Origin: CAZUVM01 sp964623885
GTDB taxonomy: Bacteria; Verrucomicrobiota; Verrucomicrobiia; Limisphaerales; UBA8199
NCBI GenBank assembly: GCA_964623885.1
Contig: CAZUVM010000219.1
Location: 1-12,887 of the forward strand
Length of the DNA: 12,887 nucleotides
Direction of reading: 5' to 3'
In this document: positions 1 to 6,122 of the stretch, piece by piece
Numbering within the stretch: position 1 is the first letter of the stretch
How the letters are laid out: every line of letters starts with the position of its first letter
The notes under the pieces: generated by a model
The model's input: only the letters and a program-made list of their open reading frames with translations
Told to the model about the DNA's origin: nothing
Database searches by the model: none
Made by a program: the position numbers and the translations under genes

Positions 1-124
1 GGTGGTCCTGCTCGCGGTCCCAGGGGCAGCCGTTGGGAGCGCGAAGCCGGGCCATGACCCTCAGTAAATCATCAATCGCGGGTTTTCGTTTATGCCGCAC
101 ACTTTTTGTACCCGCCGACCTCAT
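1..124 (-). CDS. mazG: MazG-family nucleoside triphosphate pyrophosphohydrolase, N-terminal fragment
   Basis: Partial gene: only the first 41 codons lie in the window and the rest continues past base 1. The reverse-strand reading from the ATG at 124 contains LLRVMARLRAPNGCPWDREQ at about residues 20-39. This is the characteristic N-terminus of MazG proteins (RLR-P-x-GCPWDxEQ), which hydrolyse (d)NTPs to monophosphates and pyrophosphate in the cytosol. The first 15 or so residues are basic and poorly conserved. The ATG was chosen because no other start codon in this frame lies between the proB stop and the motif. It begins 26 nt after the proB stop on the same strand, so the two are probably co-transcribed. 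No strong ribosome-binding site is visible; AAGGGG lies too far upstream. The catalytic EExxE motifs are outside the window. Confidence 0.8.
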   Translation of the reverse strand, partial: MRSAGTKSVRHKRKPAIDDLLRVMARLRAPNGCPWDREQDH

Positions 125-150
125 GATGGTTTCGTCAACGACACTGCCCC

Positions 151-1227
151 TTATAGGATAACCAAATTATCGCGATGCACGACCTCAATCCGCTTCAGTT
201 GCTGGGCGCGGATTTCGCCAGCACTAAAACCGGCAATACCGCGAGCGAACTCGGTGCCGTCCAGGTCACAAATGCGGACGACATCACCGGCCGCGAACTC
301 GCCTTCGCAACGGGCAACTCCGGGCGGGAGCAGGCTTTTGCCATTTTCTCTCAGGGCCTTGCGCGCTCCCGCATCGACAACCAGCGTTCCTTTGGGCTGA
401 TGGAAAAAGGCGATCCAGCGTTTGCGTCCCCGCAACCGGGTGGATTGAGGAACGAAAGCGGTTCCTTCCACTTGCGCGCTTAAGATCCGTGCCAGCACTT
501 GCTTTTTTCTGCCCGACGCGATCACCAATGGAATGCCGGAACGCACCGCGATTTTGGCCGCTTCGATCTTCGAGGCCATCCCGCCCACGGCCGTGGCGCT
601 TTCCGTTCCGCCCGCGATTCGCTCGACCGCGCTGTCGATTCGCTCGATCATCGGAATCGTGCGGGCGTTTGCTTTGCCGAAATTCTCAATCACGCCATCG
701 ACAGTAGTAAGAATGACCAGCAGGTCCGCCGGCAGAAGCGAAGCGACCAGCGCGGAAAGCTTGTCGTTATCGCCGAACTTGAGTTCGGTAAATGAAACAG
801 CGTCGTTCTCGTTGATGATTGGGACGACCCCTAAACGCAGGAGAGTGATTAATGAATTGCGGGCGTTGAGATGTCGCTCGTGATGTTCAAGATCGTCGTG
901 GGTGAGCAGGATCTGAGCGACCGAAAGTCCAAACCTTGCAAACAGTTTTTCGTACATCGCCATGAGCCGCGACTGACCAACTGCAGCGCAAGCCTGCAAT
1001 TCCGCCAGCTCACCAGGCCGTCGTTGAAATCCCAGCACTCCCATGCCGGCGCCCACGGCGCCTGAGGAGACCAGCACTACTTCGCGCCCGGCCTGGCGCT
1101 GTTCCGCCACTTGCGCCACCAACTGCTCCAATTGCGCCGGGTCAGGCTGCTTCCGGCTGTCGGTCAGCACGCCGGTTCCCAGTTTGACTACCAAACGGGA
1201 GACATCACGAAACAGTTTCGAGCGCAC
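151..1227 (-). CDS. proB: Glutamate 5-kinase (proline biosynthesis)
   Basis: ATP-dependent phosphorylation of L-glutamate to gamma-glutamyl phosphate, the first step of proline synthesis in the cytosol. The 358-residue product is close to the usual length (E. coli ProB is 367). The amino-acid-kinase domain shows VVKLGTGVL at 13-21 with the phosphate-binding Lys15, SSGAVGAG at 54-61, VGQSRL at 83-88, INENDAV at 138-144, FGDNDKLSAL at 151-160 and GGMASK at 215-220. A C-terminal PUA domain (about 276-355) contains SLLPPGV and ends in VVHRDNLVIL. The start is a GTG. A stop codon lies 12 codons upstream in frame and there is no ATG or TTG between, so GTG is the only reasonable choice that keeps Lys15. 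No Shine-Dalgarno sequence precedes it, and a promoter-like pair ends 6 nt away. proA is not adjacent; a mazG-like gene follows. Confidence 0.97.
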   Translation of the reverse strand: MRSKLFRDVSRLVVKLGTGVLTDSRKQPDPAQLEQLVAQVAEQRQAGREVVLVSSGAVGAGMGVLGFQRRPGELAELQACAAVGQSRLMAMYEKLFARFGLSVAQILLTHDDLEHHERHLNARNSLITLLRLGVVPIINENDAVSFTELKFGDNDKLSALVASLLPADLLVILTTVDGVIENFGKANARTIPMIERIDSAVERIAGGTESATAVGGMASKIEAAKIAVRSGIPLVIASGRKKQVLARILSAQVEGTAFVPQSTRLRGRKRWIAFFHQPKGTLVVDAGARKALRENGKSLLPPGVARCEGEFAAGDVVRICDLDGTEFARGIAGFSAGEIRAQQLKRIEVVHRDNLVIL

Positions 1228-1233
1228 GGTCGA

Positions 1234-1261
1234 GTTGTAACAGAGCCGAACATTTTTTCAA
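1234..1261 (-). promoter_or_regulatory. Putative proB promoter, leaderless
   Basis: On the minus strand TTGAAA (1261-1256) and TACAAC (1239-1234) are separated by 16 nt. Only 6 nt separate the -10-like hexamer from the GTG start at 1227, so transcription would begin at or next to the start codon. This fits the missing ribosome-binding site. Matches to the sigma-70 consensus are partial (four of six bases in the -10). Confidence 0.4.
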
Positions 1262-1268
1262 TTTCCTG

Positions 1269-1296
1269 TTTACAGCCATACCGCGGGTGTTAGTAT
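1269..1296 (+). promoter_or_regulatory. Putative sigma-70 promoter of the PII gene
   Basis: TTTACA (1269-1274) and TAGTAT (1291-1296) lie 16 nt apart in the 93-nt divergent space between proB and the PII gene. This would give a leader of roughly 17-20 nt containing the purine-rich AGAAGAGAG before the ATG at 1321. I see no sigma-54 -24/-12 pattern here, although many PII genes are nitrogen-controlled that way. Confidence 0.45.
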
Positions 1297-1320
1297 CCAA
1301 CTCGAAAGCAGAAGAGAGAC

Positions 1321-1659
1321 ATGAAGAAAATTGAGGCCATCATCAAACCCTTCAAACTCGAGGATGTGAAGGAGGCGCTCTCGGGTCTGGGTGTTGAGGG
1401 CATGACGGTTTCTGAAGTCAAAGGCTTTGGCCGACAAAAAGGTCACACCGAGATTTATCGCGGAAGCGAGTACACGGTGGACTTCCTGCCGAAGATCAAA
1501 GTCGAAGTGGTACTGTCCGACACCATGGTGACCGCTGCGGTTGACGCGGTCGTCAAGGCGGCCAAGACCGGCAAAATTGGCGACGGCAAAGTATTCGTTA
1601 GTTCGATCGACAACGCGATTCGAATCCGAACTGAGGAGACTGGCGAATCGGCGGTTTGA
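1321..1659 (+). CDS. glnB: Nitrogen regulatory PII protein
   Basis: Small trimeric signal transducer that senses 2-oxoglutarate and ATP/ADP and controls glutamine synthetase regulation, NtrB or AmtB. Its 112 residues match the family length exactly. The first strand reads MKKIEAIIKPFKLEDVKEAL. The T-loop (37-55) carries GRQKGHTEIYRGSEY with Tyr51, the uridylylation site. The second PII signature lies at 83-96 (TGKIGDGKVFVSSI). The nucleotide-binding Lys90 and the following Arg101 and Arg103 are in place. GlnB and GlnK cannot be told apart by sequence; no amtB or glnA lies beside it in the window, so glnB is used only as a family name. A purine-rich AGAGAG precedes the ATG. The gene is divergent from proB and ends at the intrinsic terminator 146 nt downstream. 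Confidence 0.95.
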   Translation: MKKIEAIIKPFKLEDVKEALSGLGVEGMTVSEVKGFGRQKGHTEIYRGSEYTVDFLPKIKVEVVLSDTMVTAAVDAVVKAAKTGKIGDGKVFVSSIDNAIRIRTEETGESAV

Positions 1660-1805
1660 ATTTCAAACAGTCCCGGCTCATGAACTTTTCAGAACGACGA
1701 TGTATGGTTTGGCGCGAAGCAGGGCAGAGTTCCGGTGCGCGGCGCAGTCGTTTGGTCCTGGTTCGCCGCTACGGCGGATAGCCGGCATAGAGCAAAAAGT
1801 TGAAT

Positions 1806-1835
1806 AGCGCCTCGGGTTTGCGAGGCGCTTTTTTT
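1806..1835 (+). terminator. Rho-independent terminator after the PII gene
   Basis: A perfect 9-bp GC-rich stem (1806-1814 AGCGCCTCG, 1821-1829 CGAGGCGCT) with a 6-nt loop is followed directly by a run of seven T (1829-1835). There is no matching adjacent T-run for the minus strand, so it works mainly in the plus direction. Confidence 0.9.
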
Positions 1836-1881
1836 GCCTGAAAAATTAAAATATGCCTGATTTTACCGGCCGAAGCGCGGC

Positions 1882-1890
1882 TGTGAATAA
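1882..1890 (-). promoter_or_regulatory. DnaA box (perfect consensus)
   Basis: TGTGAATAA on the plus strand is TTATTCACA on the minus strand, a full match to TTATNCACA. It lies 330 nt upstream of dnaA, beside an AT-rich patch (about 1841-1866). A degenerate copy (CGTGAACAA, 1893-1901, two mismatches) begins 11 nt later, one helical turn away. A third near-match (GGTGAATAA, 2179-2187, one mismatch) lies 33 nt before the dnaA start. Such boxes typically serve DnaA autoregulation or origin binding. Confidence 0.6.
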
Positions 1891-2046
1891 CTCGTGAACA
1901 AGAGTTAATATGTTGTCCTAGCAAGTTATGACTGGTTTCCCTAAAAACTCTGCCCGGACTTCATGGCAGTCCTGCAACGTTTCGCGGATGCAGGCGCGGT
2001 TGCAAGAGCCGCGAGACAAGCCGATTTGTAAGCTACTTTGTTTCAA

Positions 2047-2074
2047 TTGTTTGCAGTAGATTTGTTGTTATGAC
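2047..2074 (+). promoter_or_regulatory. Weak candidate dnaA promoter
   Basis: TTGTTT (2047-2052) and TATGAC (2069-2074) are 16 nt apart. The start site would fall near 2081, just before the structured leader. Matches to consensus are modest, so this is only a candidate. Confidence 0.25.
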
Positions 2075-2093
2075 TTTTAAGCAAGCCTCGGCA

Positions 2094-2172
2094 TTCACGC
2101 ACCGTCTCTGGGCCGCTCGACAATCCGGGCGGCTCGCTCGCATTGCCGGGGAATGTTCTGCCGGTGCGTGAA
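2094..2172 (+). repeat. Inverted repeat enclosing two hairpins in the dnaA leader
   Basis: TTCACGCACCG (2094-2104) and its exact reverse complement CGGTGCGTGAA (2162-2172) flank 57 nt. Inside, GCCGCTC (2112-2118) can pair with GGGCGGC (2127-2133) around an 8-nt loop (one G-U pair). CATT (2141-2144) can pair with AATG (2152-2155). As RNA this would be a three-way junction about 47 nt before the dnaA ATG. No known riboswitch or leader family is recognised. Confidence 0.5.
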
Positions 2173-2219
2173 GGGTTAGGTGAATAAACCGCCCAAAATC
2201 AGGGCTTTTGCGACCAAAC

Positions 2220-3581
2220 ATGCAAGCTTCCGCAGAAAAAACTTGGGGTGCGGCTCAGGAGCACCTGCGCTCAATGCTCAGTGCCGATACGTTCAATCTT
2301 TGGTTTGCTCCTCTTCGCGCGACTTCACTGGATACCAATGGCCTGACGTTGGAGGTGGCCAATGATTTTTGCGAGGTCTGGCTGAAAGATAACTACATGG
2401 GATTGTTGCAGGACGTCGTCGCACTGGCGTCGGGTCGGCAACTCCAGGTCCGATTCAAGGTCGCCACCATCGCTAATGCTCCCGGCGCGATAGCCGCGCC
2501 GGCGGCCGAGAAAGCCAAACCGGCGGACCCGGCGCCGGAGCGAAACACGGCCAACCACGACCTGGGATTCAATCCCAAGAACACGTTCGAATCTTTCGTC
2601 GTGGGCAATAACAATAACTTCGCCTACGCGGCGGCATTGGCCGTGGCTCAATCGCCGGGCAAGTCCTACAACCCGCTGTTCCTGTATGGCGGCGTGGGTT
2701 TGGGCAAAACGCATTTGCTGCACGCGATTGGCCAGTACGTCGCTCATCATAAAAAGGGAGCGCGGGTTGCCTACGTTTCGTCGGAAAAGTTCACCAACGA
2801 ATACATCGACGGCATTCAGAACAATCAGCTCGCGCGTTTCCGCAAGCGCTATCGCCAGACCGAAGTGCTGTTGATCGATGATATCCAGTTCCTGGCCGGC
2901 AAAGAGCGCATCCAGGAGGAGTTCTTCCACACCTTCAACGCGCTGCACGAAGCACACAAGCAGATCGTTTTGACGTGCGACCGTCCTGCCAACGAGATCC
3001 AGAATCTCGAACACCGGCTGGTCTCGCGGTTTGAATGGGGGCTGGTAACCGATCTGCAGCCGCCGGACGTGGAGATGCGTCTGGCGATTCTCAACAAAAA
3101 AGCAGCGTTGATGGGGGTGCAGTTGCCGGAGGAAATCATGAATTTCCTGGCTAACCGGATTCGGACGAATATCCGGCGCCTGGAGGGCGCGCTCATTCGC
3201 GTCGCCTCTTACGCTGCGCTGACCGGCAAAAAATTGAGCCTGGAAGTGGTGGAAGGCTTGCTGCGTGAAGTCCTGCACGAGGAAGGCCGTTATTCCATCA
3301 GCATCGAGGTAATCCAGAAGAGGGTCGCCGAACATTTCGACATCCGCCTGGCCGATATGACCAGCAAGCGACGGCCCGAGAATATTGCTTTTCCGCGGCA
3401 GGTCGCGATGTTTCTCGCGCGCCAGATGACCGAGAGTTCGCTCAACACCATCGGCGAAGCTTTCGGCGGACGCGACCACGGCACCGTGCTGCATGCCTGC
3501 CGGCTGGTCAAAGACCGCATGGAAGTCGACGCCAACGTTCGCCAGGTCGTCAGTTACTTGGAAAAACAATTGATGCGCTGA
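2220..3581 (+). CDS. dnaA: Chromosomal replication initiator protein DnaA
   Basis: AAA+ ATPase that binds DnaA boxes and opens the replication origin. The 453 residues compare well with the family. Domain I (1 to about 75) has the conserved LWFAPL. An Ala/Pro-rich linker (about 85-110) forms domain II. The AAA+ domain starts near NPKNTFESFVVG (118-129) and has Walker A GGVGLGKT (157-164), Walker B LLIDD (217-221) and the sensor-2 motif RRLEGALIRV. Domain IV ends with the DNA-binding signature GGRDHGTVLHAC (from 416). The ATG at 2220 was chosen. An in-frame TTG at 2208 would add four residues and cannot be excluded. There is no good ribosome-binding site. The usual neighbours dnaN and recF are absent; an ABC ATPase gene follows after 22 nt. 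Confidence 0.98.
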   Translation: MQASAEKTWGAAQEHLRSMLSADTFNLWFAPLRATSLDTNGLTLEVANDFCEVWLKDNYMGLLQDVVALASGRQLQVRFKVATIANAPGAIAAPAAEKAKPADPAPERNTANHDLGFNPKNTFESFVVGNNNNFAYAAALAVAQSPGKSYNPLFLYGGVGLGKTHLLHAIGQYVAHHKKGARVAYVSSEKFTNEYIDGIQNNQLARFRKRYRQTEVLLIDDIQFLAGKERIQEEFFHTFNALHEAHKQIVLTCDRPANEIQNLEHRLVSRFEWGLVTDLQPPDVEMRLAILNKKAALMGVQLPEEIMNFLANRIRTNIRRLEGALIRVASYAALTGKKLSLEVVEGLLREVLHEEGRYSISIEVIQKRVAEHFDIRLADMTSKRRPENIAFPRQVAMFLARQMTESSLNTIGEAFGGRDHGTVLHACRLVKDRMEVDANVRQVVSYLEKQLMR

Positions 3582-3603
3582 GCGTTCAGAGCACGGGAAC
3601 CGT

Positions 3604-4635
3604 GTGGAAAACCTCGCCTCGGCAGCCGCTTCTCCCGCCATTATCGTCAGCGGCCTGACCAAGGCATTCCAAACCTACAAAAAGCTGCCGGGATTCGCGG
3701 GCGCAATTAAGGGATTGTTCCGGCGCAAATACGAGCAGACTGTCGCCGTCAAGGACGTCAGCTTTACGGTTCAACCCGGTGAACTGGTCGGATTTCTCGG
3801 TCCGAACGGAGCAGGGAAAACCACTACCCTCAAGATGCTTTCGGGTTTGCTTTACCCGACTAGCGGCTCGGCCAACGTGCTGGGGTATGTTCCCTGGGAA
3901 CGCAACGATGGCTACCGGCGACAATTTGCCCTTTTGCTGGGGCAGAAGAACCAGCTTTGGTGGGACCTGCCCGCCCGGGAATCACTCGAACTGAATGCCC
4001 AGATCTACGGCATATCCCGCGCGACCATGGAGCGCCGGGTGGCCTCCATGTGCGAACTGTTGGCCGTGCGCGAAAAGCTCGACGTGAGTGTGCGCGAGCT
4101 GTCGCTCGGCGAACGCATGAAAATGGAGTTAATCGCTTCGCTGCTGCACGAACCGAAAGTTCTGTTCCTCGACGAACCGACTATCGGCCTGGATGTGGTT
4201 TCCCAAAAAACGGTGCGCGAATTCCTGCGCGAGCATAATCGGACCCACAAAACCACCATCCTGCTCACCAGTCATTACATGGCGGATATCCAGGCACTGT
4301 GTGAACGCGTGATTATTATCGACCATGGGACCATTTTCTTCGACGGACGGCTTAATGAGATTGTGGACCGCTTCGCCGATACCAAGCTGGTGAGGATCCA
4401 ATGCGCCGGCGCTAATCGTTGCCCGGCAGAACAACTCGGCCGATTCGGCAAGATTGTCGAACAAACAGACGGAAGCCTGCAACTCGAAGTCAAACGCGAG
4501 CGCGTCATTGCCGTTTGCAAAGCGCTGCTGGACGAATTGCCGGTCACCGACATCGATATTCAGGAAATCCCGATCGAAGAGATTATCCGCAGAGTCTTCG
4601 CGCGCGGCTTGCAACCGCCGGCTAGACCTGCTTAA
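3604..4635 (+). CDS. ABC-2 type transporter ATP-binding protein
   Basis: Cytosolic ATPase subunit of an ABC exporter; the substrate is unknown. The 343-residue product has Walker A GPNGAGKT (66-73), a Q-loop in LLGQKNQLWWDLPA (Gln114), the signature LSLGER (166-171), Walker B VLFLDEP (186-192) and the switch histidine in TSHYMADI (His224). The GQKNQLWWDLPA segment, the IKGLFRRKYE insertion before Walker A and the C-terminal extension of about 90 residues resemble the NatA-like ATPases (COG4586 type), which normally work with two ABC-2 permeases. No permease gene follows; the next gene is convergent. Start: GTG at 3604, because no ATG lies before the core domain. It lies 22 nt after dnaA on the same strand and could be co-transcribed. 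The 3' end overlaps the convergent TPR gene by 14 nt. Confidence 0.93.
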   Translation: MENLASAAASPAIIVSGLTKAFQTYKKLPGFAGAIKGLFRRKYEQTVAVKDVSFTVQPGELVGFLGPNGAGKTTTLKMLSGLLYPTSGSANVLGYVPWERNDGYRRQFALLLGQKNQLWWDLPARESLELNAQIYGISRATMERRVASMCELLAVREKLDVSVRELSLGERMKMELIASLLHEPKVLFLDEPTIGLDVVSQKTVREFLREHNRTHKTTILLTSHYMADIQALCERVIIIDHGTIFFDGRLNEIVDRFADTKLVRIQCAGANRCPAEQLGRFGKIVEQTDGSLQLEVKRERVIAVCKALLDELPVTDIDIQEIPIEEIIRRVFARGLQPPARPA

Positions 4636-5122
4636 TCTCGTCCCAGAGGGGTTCAAGATCGGTGTCGACCAACGCCATCTTTTTAATCCTGTCCTTACCG
4701 CCGATGACCACGGCTCGTTTAAACCAAACGCGCGCGGCTTCGAGCTGGTCGAGCTGGCAGGCATAGCAGGCAAGATTATAGGAGACGGTGGGTTCCTTAG
4801 GGAATTTGTCGAAAGCCGGCAAGAGCGCTTTCCAGGCGGCTTTGACGCTGCCGCCCGGTGCGCGGCGCAGCGCGTAAGCCTGATGTAACCAACCAGAGAC
4901 GCGGTCGGGGGCGGCCTCGAGCAACGTCCGCGCGATGTCCAAACTCTCGGTCCAACGCTGCTCTTCAGCGCAGATCATCCAGCGCACCTCCAGCACATCC
5001 GGATTGTTTTGACTGGCGGGATCGATGCCGGCCAGTTCAGCCTTAGCTTCAGCCAGGTTGCCCAGGCCGAGCCAGCCGAGTGCGGCGTTGAGGTGATGGA
5101 TTTCAGGAGGTTCCAGCGGCAT
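4622..5122 (-). CDS. Small TPR-repeat protein, function unknown
   Basis: A 166-residue protein with no signal peptide, probably cytosolic. It reads as four helix-turn-helix units of TPR type at about 9-36 (LNAALGWLGLGNLAEAKAEL), 43-72, 77-107 and 112-141 (YNLACYACQLDQLEAARVWF). The Ala/Gly/Leu spacing of TPR motifs is clear in the first and last units. The C-terminus (142-166) is charged and ends DLEPLWDEIKQV. TPR proteins are protein-binding scaffolds, and the partner cannot be told from sequence. The start is ATG; no good ribosome-binding site precedes it. The gene is divergent from rsmD (141 nt apart) and convergent with the ABC ATPase gene, with the last 14 nt overlapping. I see no terminator between them. 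Confidence 0.85.
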   Translation of the reverse strand: MPLEPPEIHHLNAALGWLGLGNLAEAKAELAGIDPASQNNPDVLEVRWMICAEEQRWTESLDIARTLLEAAPDRVSGWLHQAYALRRAPGGSVKAAWKALLPAFDKFPKEPTVSYNLACYACQLDQLEAARVWFKRAVVIGGKDRIKKMALVDTDLEPLWDEIKQV

Positions 5123-5252
5123 GGCGGCTTAAGGGCTGCATTGGCATATACACCAATAGTTACATAGTCATCGGAGCGATGCCAGTTTCCGATGGGGAAA
5201 TAGCAATGGCACACGCGGCAATTCTGCCCTGTCGAATGGCAGGTGCGTTGAT

Positions 5253-5258
5253 TAGAAT
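5253..5258 (+). promoter_or_regulatory. Putative -10 element of rsmD, leaderless
   Basis: TAGAAT matches the TATAAT consensus at five of six positions and lies only 5 nt from the rsmD ATG at 5264. A good -35 is not apparent at 16-18 nt spacing. No ribosome-binding site is visible, which fits leaderless initiation. Confidence 0.3.
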
Positions 5259-5263
5259 GGTGC

Positions 5264-5875
5264 ATGCGCATTACGGGCGGACAGGCGGCCAGGCGGATTC
5301 TCAAGGTGCCGAAAGGACTGGCGGTGCGTCCAACGCCAGACCTCGTCAAACAGGCGGTATTCAATAGCCTCGGGGGGCGGGTCGCCGGAACACGCGTTCT
5401 AGAGCTGTTCGCCGGCACCGGCGCGTTGAGCTTGGAATGTTTGAGCCGGGGGGCGAACGCAGCGGTTTGTGTGGAAAAATCCTCGCGGCACGCAGCGGTG
5501 TTGCGGGACAATTTCCAGACGACCGGATTCGATCCCAGCCAGCTTGAGGTTCGCATCCAGGACGTGTTCGTCGCGATCGGCCAGCTCGCTGAAGGCGCGG
5601 CGCGCTTTGACTTGATCCTGGCCGATCCGCCTTACGGCGAAAAGAACGTGGGGCGGCGCTCGACTTCCTTTGCCCAGCAGCTCCTGGATGATATTCGCTT
5701 ACCGCTACTGCTCACGCCCGCGGGCTTGTTGGTGCTTGGGCATTCCAAACGGGATACGCTGAGTTTGCCTGAGCGATGGACGGAGAAGAAAGTGCTGCGC
5801 CACGGCGACAGCGTGATGAGATTTCTGGCAGCGGTCAGTCAGCCAGATTATGAAAGCAAAGCGCCAAAGGTGTAG
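5264..5875 (+). CDS. rsmD: 16S rRNA (guanine(966)-N2)-methyltransferase RsmD
   Basis: S-adenosylmethionine-dependent methylation of G966 in 16S rRNA during 30S assembly. The 203-residue length is typical. The N-terminus MRITGGQAARRILKVPKG followed by VRPTPDLVKQAVFNSLG is the family hallmark. The SAM-binding motif I is LELFAGTGALSLE (46-58), an acidic residue ends the next strand (CVEKS, Glu71), and the catalytic motif is DPPY (121-124). The ATG at 5264 begins exactly at the conserved start. No coaD or other usual RsmD partner follows. The TAG stop (5873-5875) lies inside the first arm of a palindromic repeat element, so the repeat forms the end of the gene. Confidence 0.95.
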   Translation: MRITGGQAARRILKVPKGLAVRPTPDLVKQAVFNSLGGRVAGTRVLELFAGTGALSLECLSRGANAAVCVEKSSRHAAVLRDNFQTTGFDPSQLEVRIQDVFVAIGQLAEGAARFDLILADPPYGEKNVGRRSTSFAQQLLDDIRLPLLLTPAGLLVLGHSKRDTLSLPERWTEKKVLRHGDSVMRFLAAVSQPDYESKAPKV

Positions 5876-5999
5876 CGCAGTCCTCCGAGCCCGCCGTATC
5901 GCCGACCTCCGAGTCGACTAGCGTTGGCTGACAGCAACTGATTCGTGCGTTCGCAGGCTAGGAAGCCTGCGACACAGCAGGCTCGGAGGCCTGCGCTAC
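5872..5999. repeat. Palindromic intergenic element: three copies of a 24-nt unit
   Basis: Two tandem 24-nt copies lie at 5952-5975 and 5976-5999 (19 of 24 bases identical). A third copy lies in reverse orientation at 5872-5895 (21 of 24 identical to the second). The unit is approximately GCAGGCTCGGAGGCCTGCG followed by CTAC and is itself a hairpin. The first tandem copy sits in a perfect 9-bp stem (5951-5959 with 5964-5972, loop AGGA), and the second has a 6-bp stem (5977-5982 with 5989-5994). The outer arms 5872-5891 and 5980-5999 pair with one mismatch in 20. This layout resembles REP/BIME-type repeats. The left arm contains the rsmD stop codon. Confidence 0.8.
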
Positions 6000-6050
6000 A
6001 ACACTCGGGTCAGGTTGGAGTTATCGGGGTTTTCTTGCCGCGCTTCTTTA

Positions 6051-6081
6051 GCGGACAGGCTGAAGTCCGCGCACCGGGTGC
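6051..6081. repeat. Two adjacent small palindromes upstream of the glycosyltransferase gene
   Basis: GCGGAC (6051-6056) pairs with GTCCGC (6065-6070) across an 8-nt loop. The next bases form an 11-nt palindrome, GCACC-G-GGTGC (6071-6081). They lie 52 nt after the larger repeat element and have no T-run, so they are not terminators. They may be a second kind of intergenic repeat. Confidence 0.4.
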
Positions 6082-6122
6082 TTGCCTCCCACCGCAAAAT
6101 CTTTGACCCTGCGGCATTGTCG

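Larger units (their letters stand above)
1660..2219. other. Gene-free stretch between the PII gene and dnaA
   Basis: No convincing coding frame is present; the short open frames here have no recognisable motif. The first part (1660-1805) is the PII 3' untranslated region, which begins with a 15-nt palindrome over the stop codon (1654-1668). After the terminator, 1836-1865 is AT-rich and is followed by a perfect DnaA box. From 2094 to 2172 there is an 11-bp inverted repeat enclosing two hairpins. The stretch is best read as the dnaA regulatory region, with a possible replication-origin role. Confidence 0.6.

Noticed and set aside
1541..1807. 88-codon plus-strand frame overlapping the end of the PII gene
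   Set aside because: It overlaps PII codons in another frame, ends just before the terminator hairpin and has no motif.
2325..3662. 445-codon open frame on the minus strand opposite dnaA
   Set aside because: It lies opposite a clear dnaA gene and extends past it, its translation has no recognisable domain, and long antisense frames are expected from GC-rich codon use.
4129..4773. 214-codon minus-strand frame opposite the ABC ATPase gene
   Set aside because: Antisense to the Walker B and later regions of a clear ATPase, with no motif of its own.
5160..5260. Cys-rich reverse reading with a CxxCH look, as in c-type cytochromes
   Set aside because: The frame is short, has no signal peptide and runs through an unrelated intergenic region and into the TPR gene.
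5179..5367. 62-codon plus-strand frame before and into rsmD
   Set aside because: It overlaps rsmD in another frame; the conserved RsmD N-terminus shows which frame is used.
6015..6122. Upstream extension of the glycosyltransferase from a TTG at 6015
   Set aside because: The 36 added residues are not conserved-looking and run through palindromic repeats; the family N-terminus begins at the ATG at 6123.
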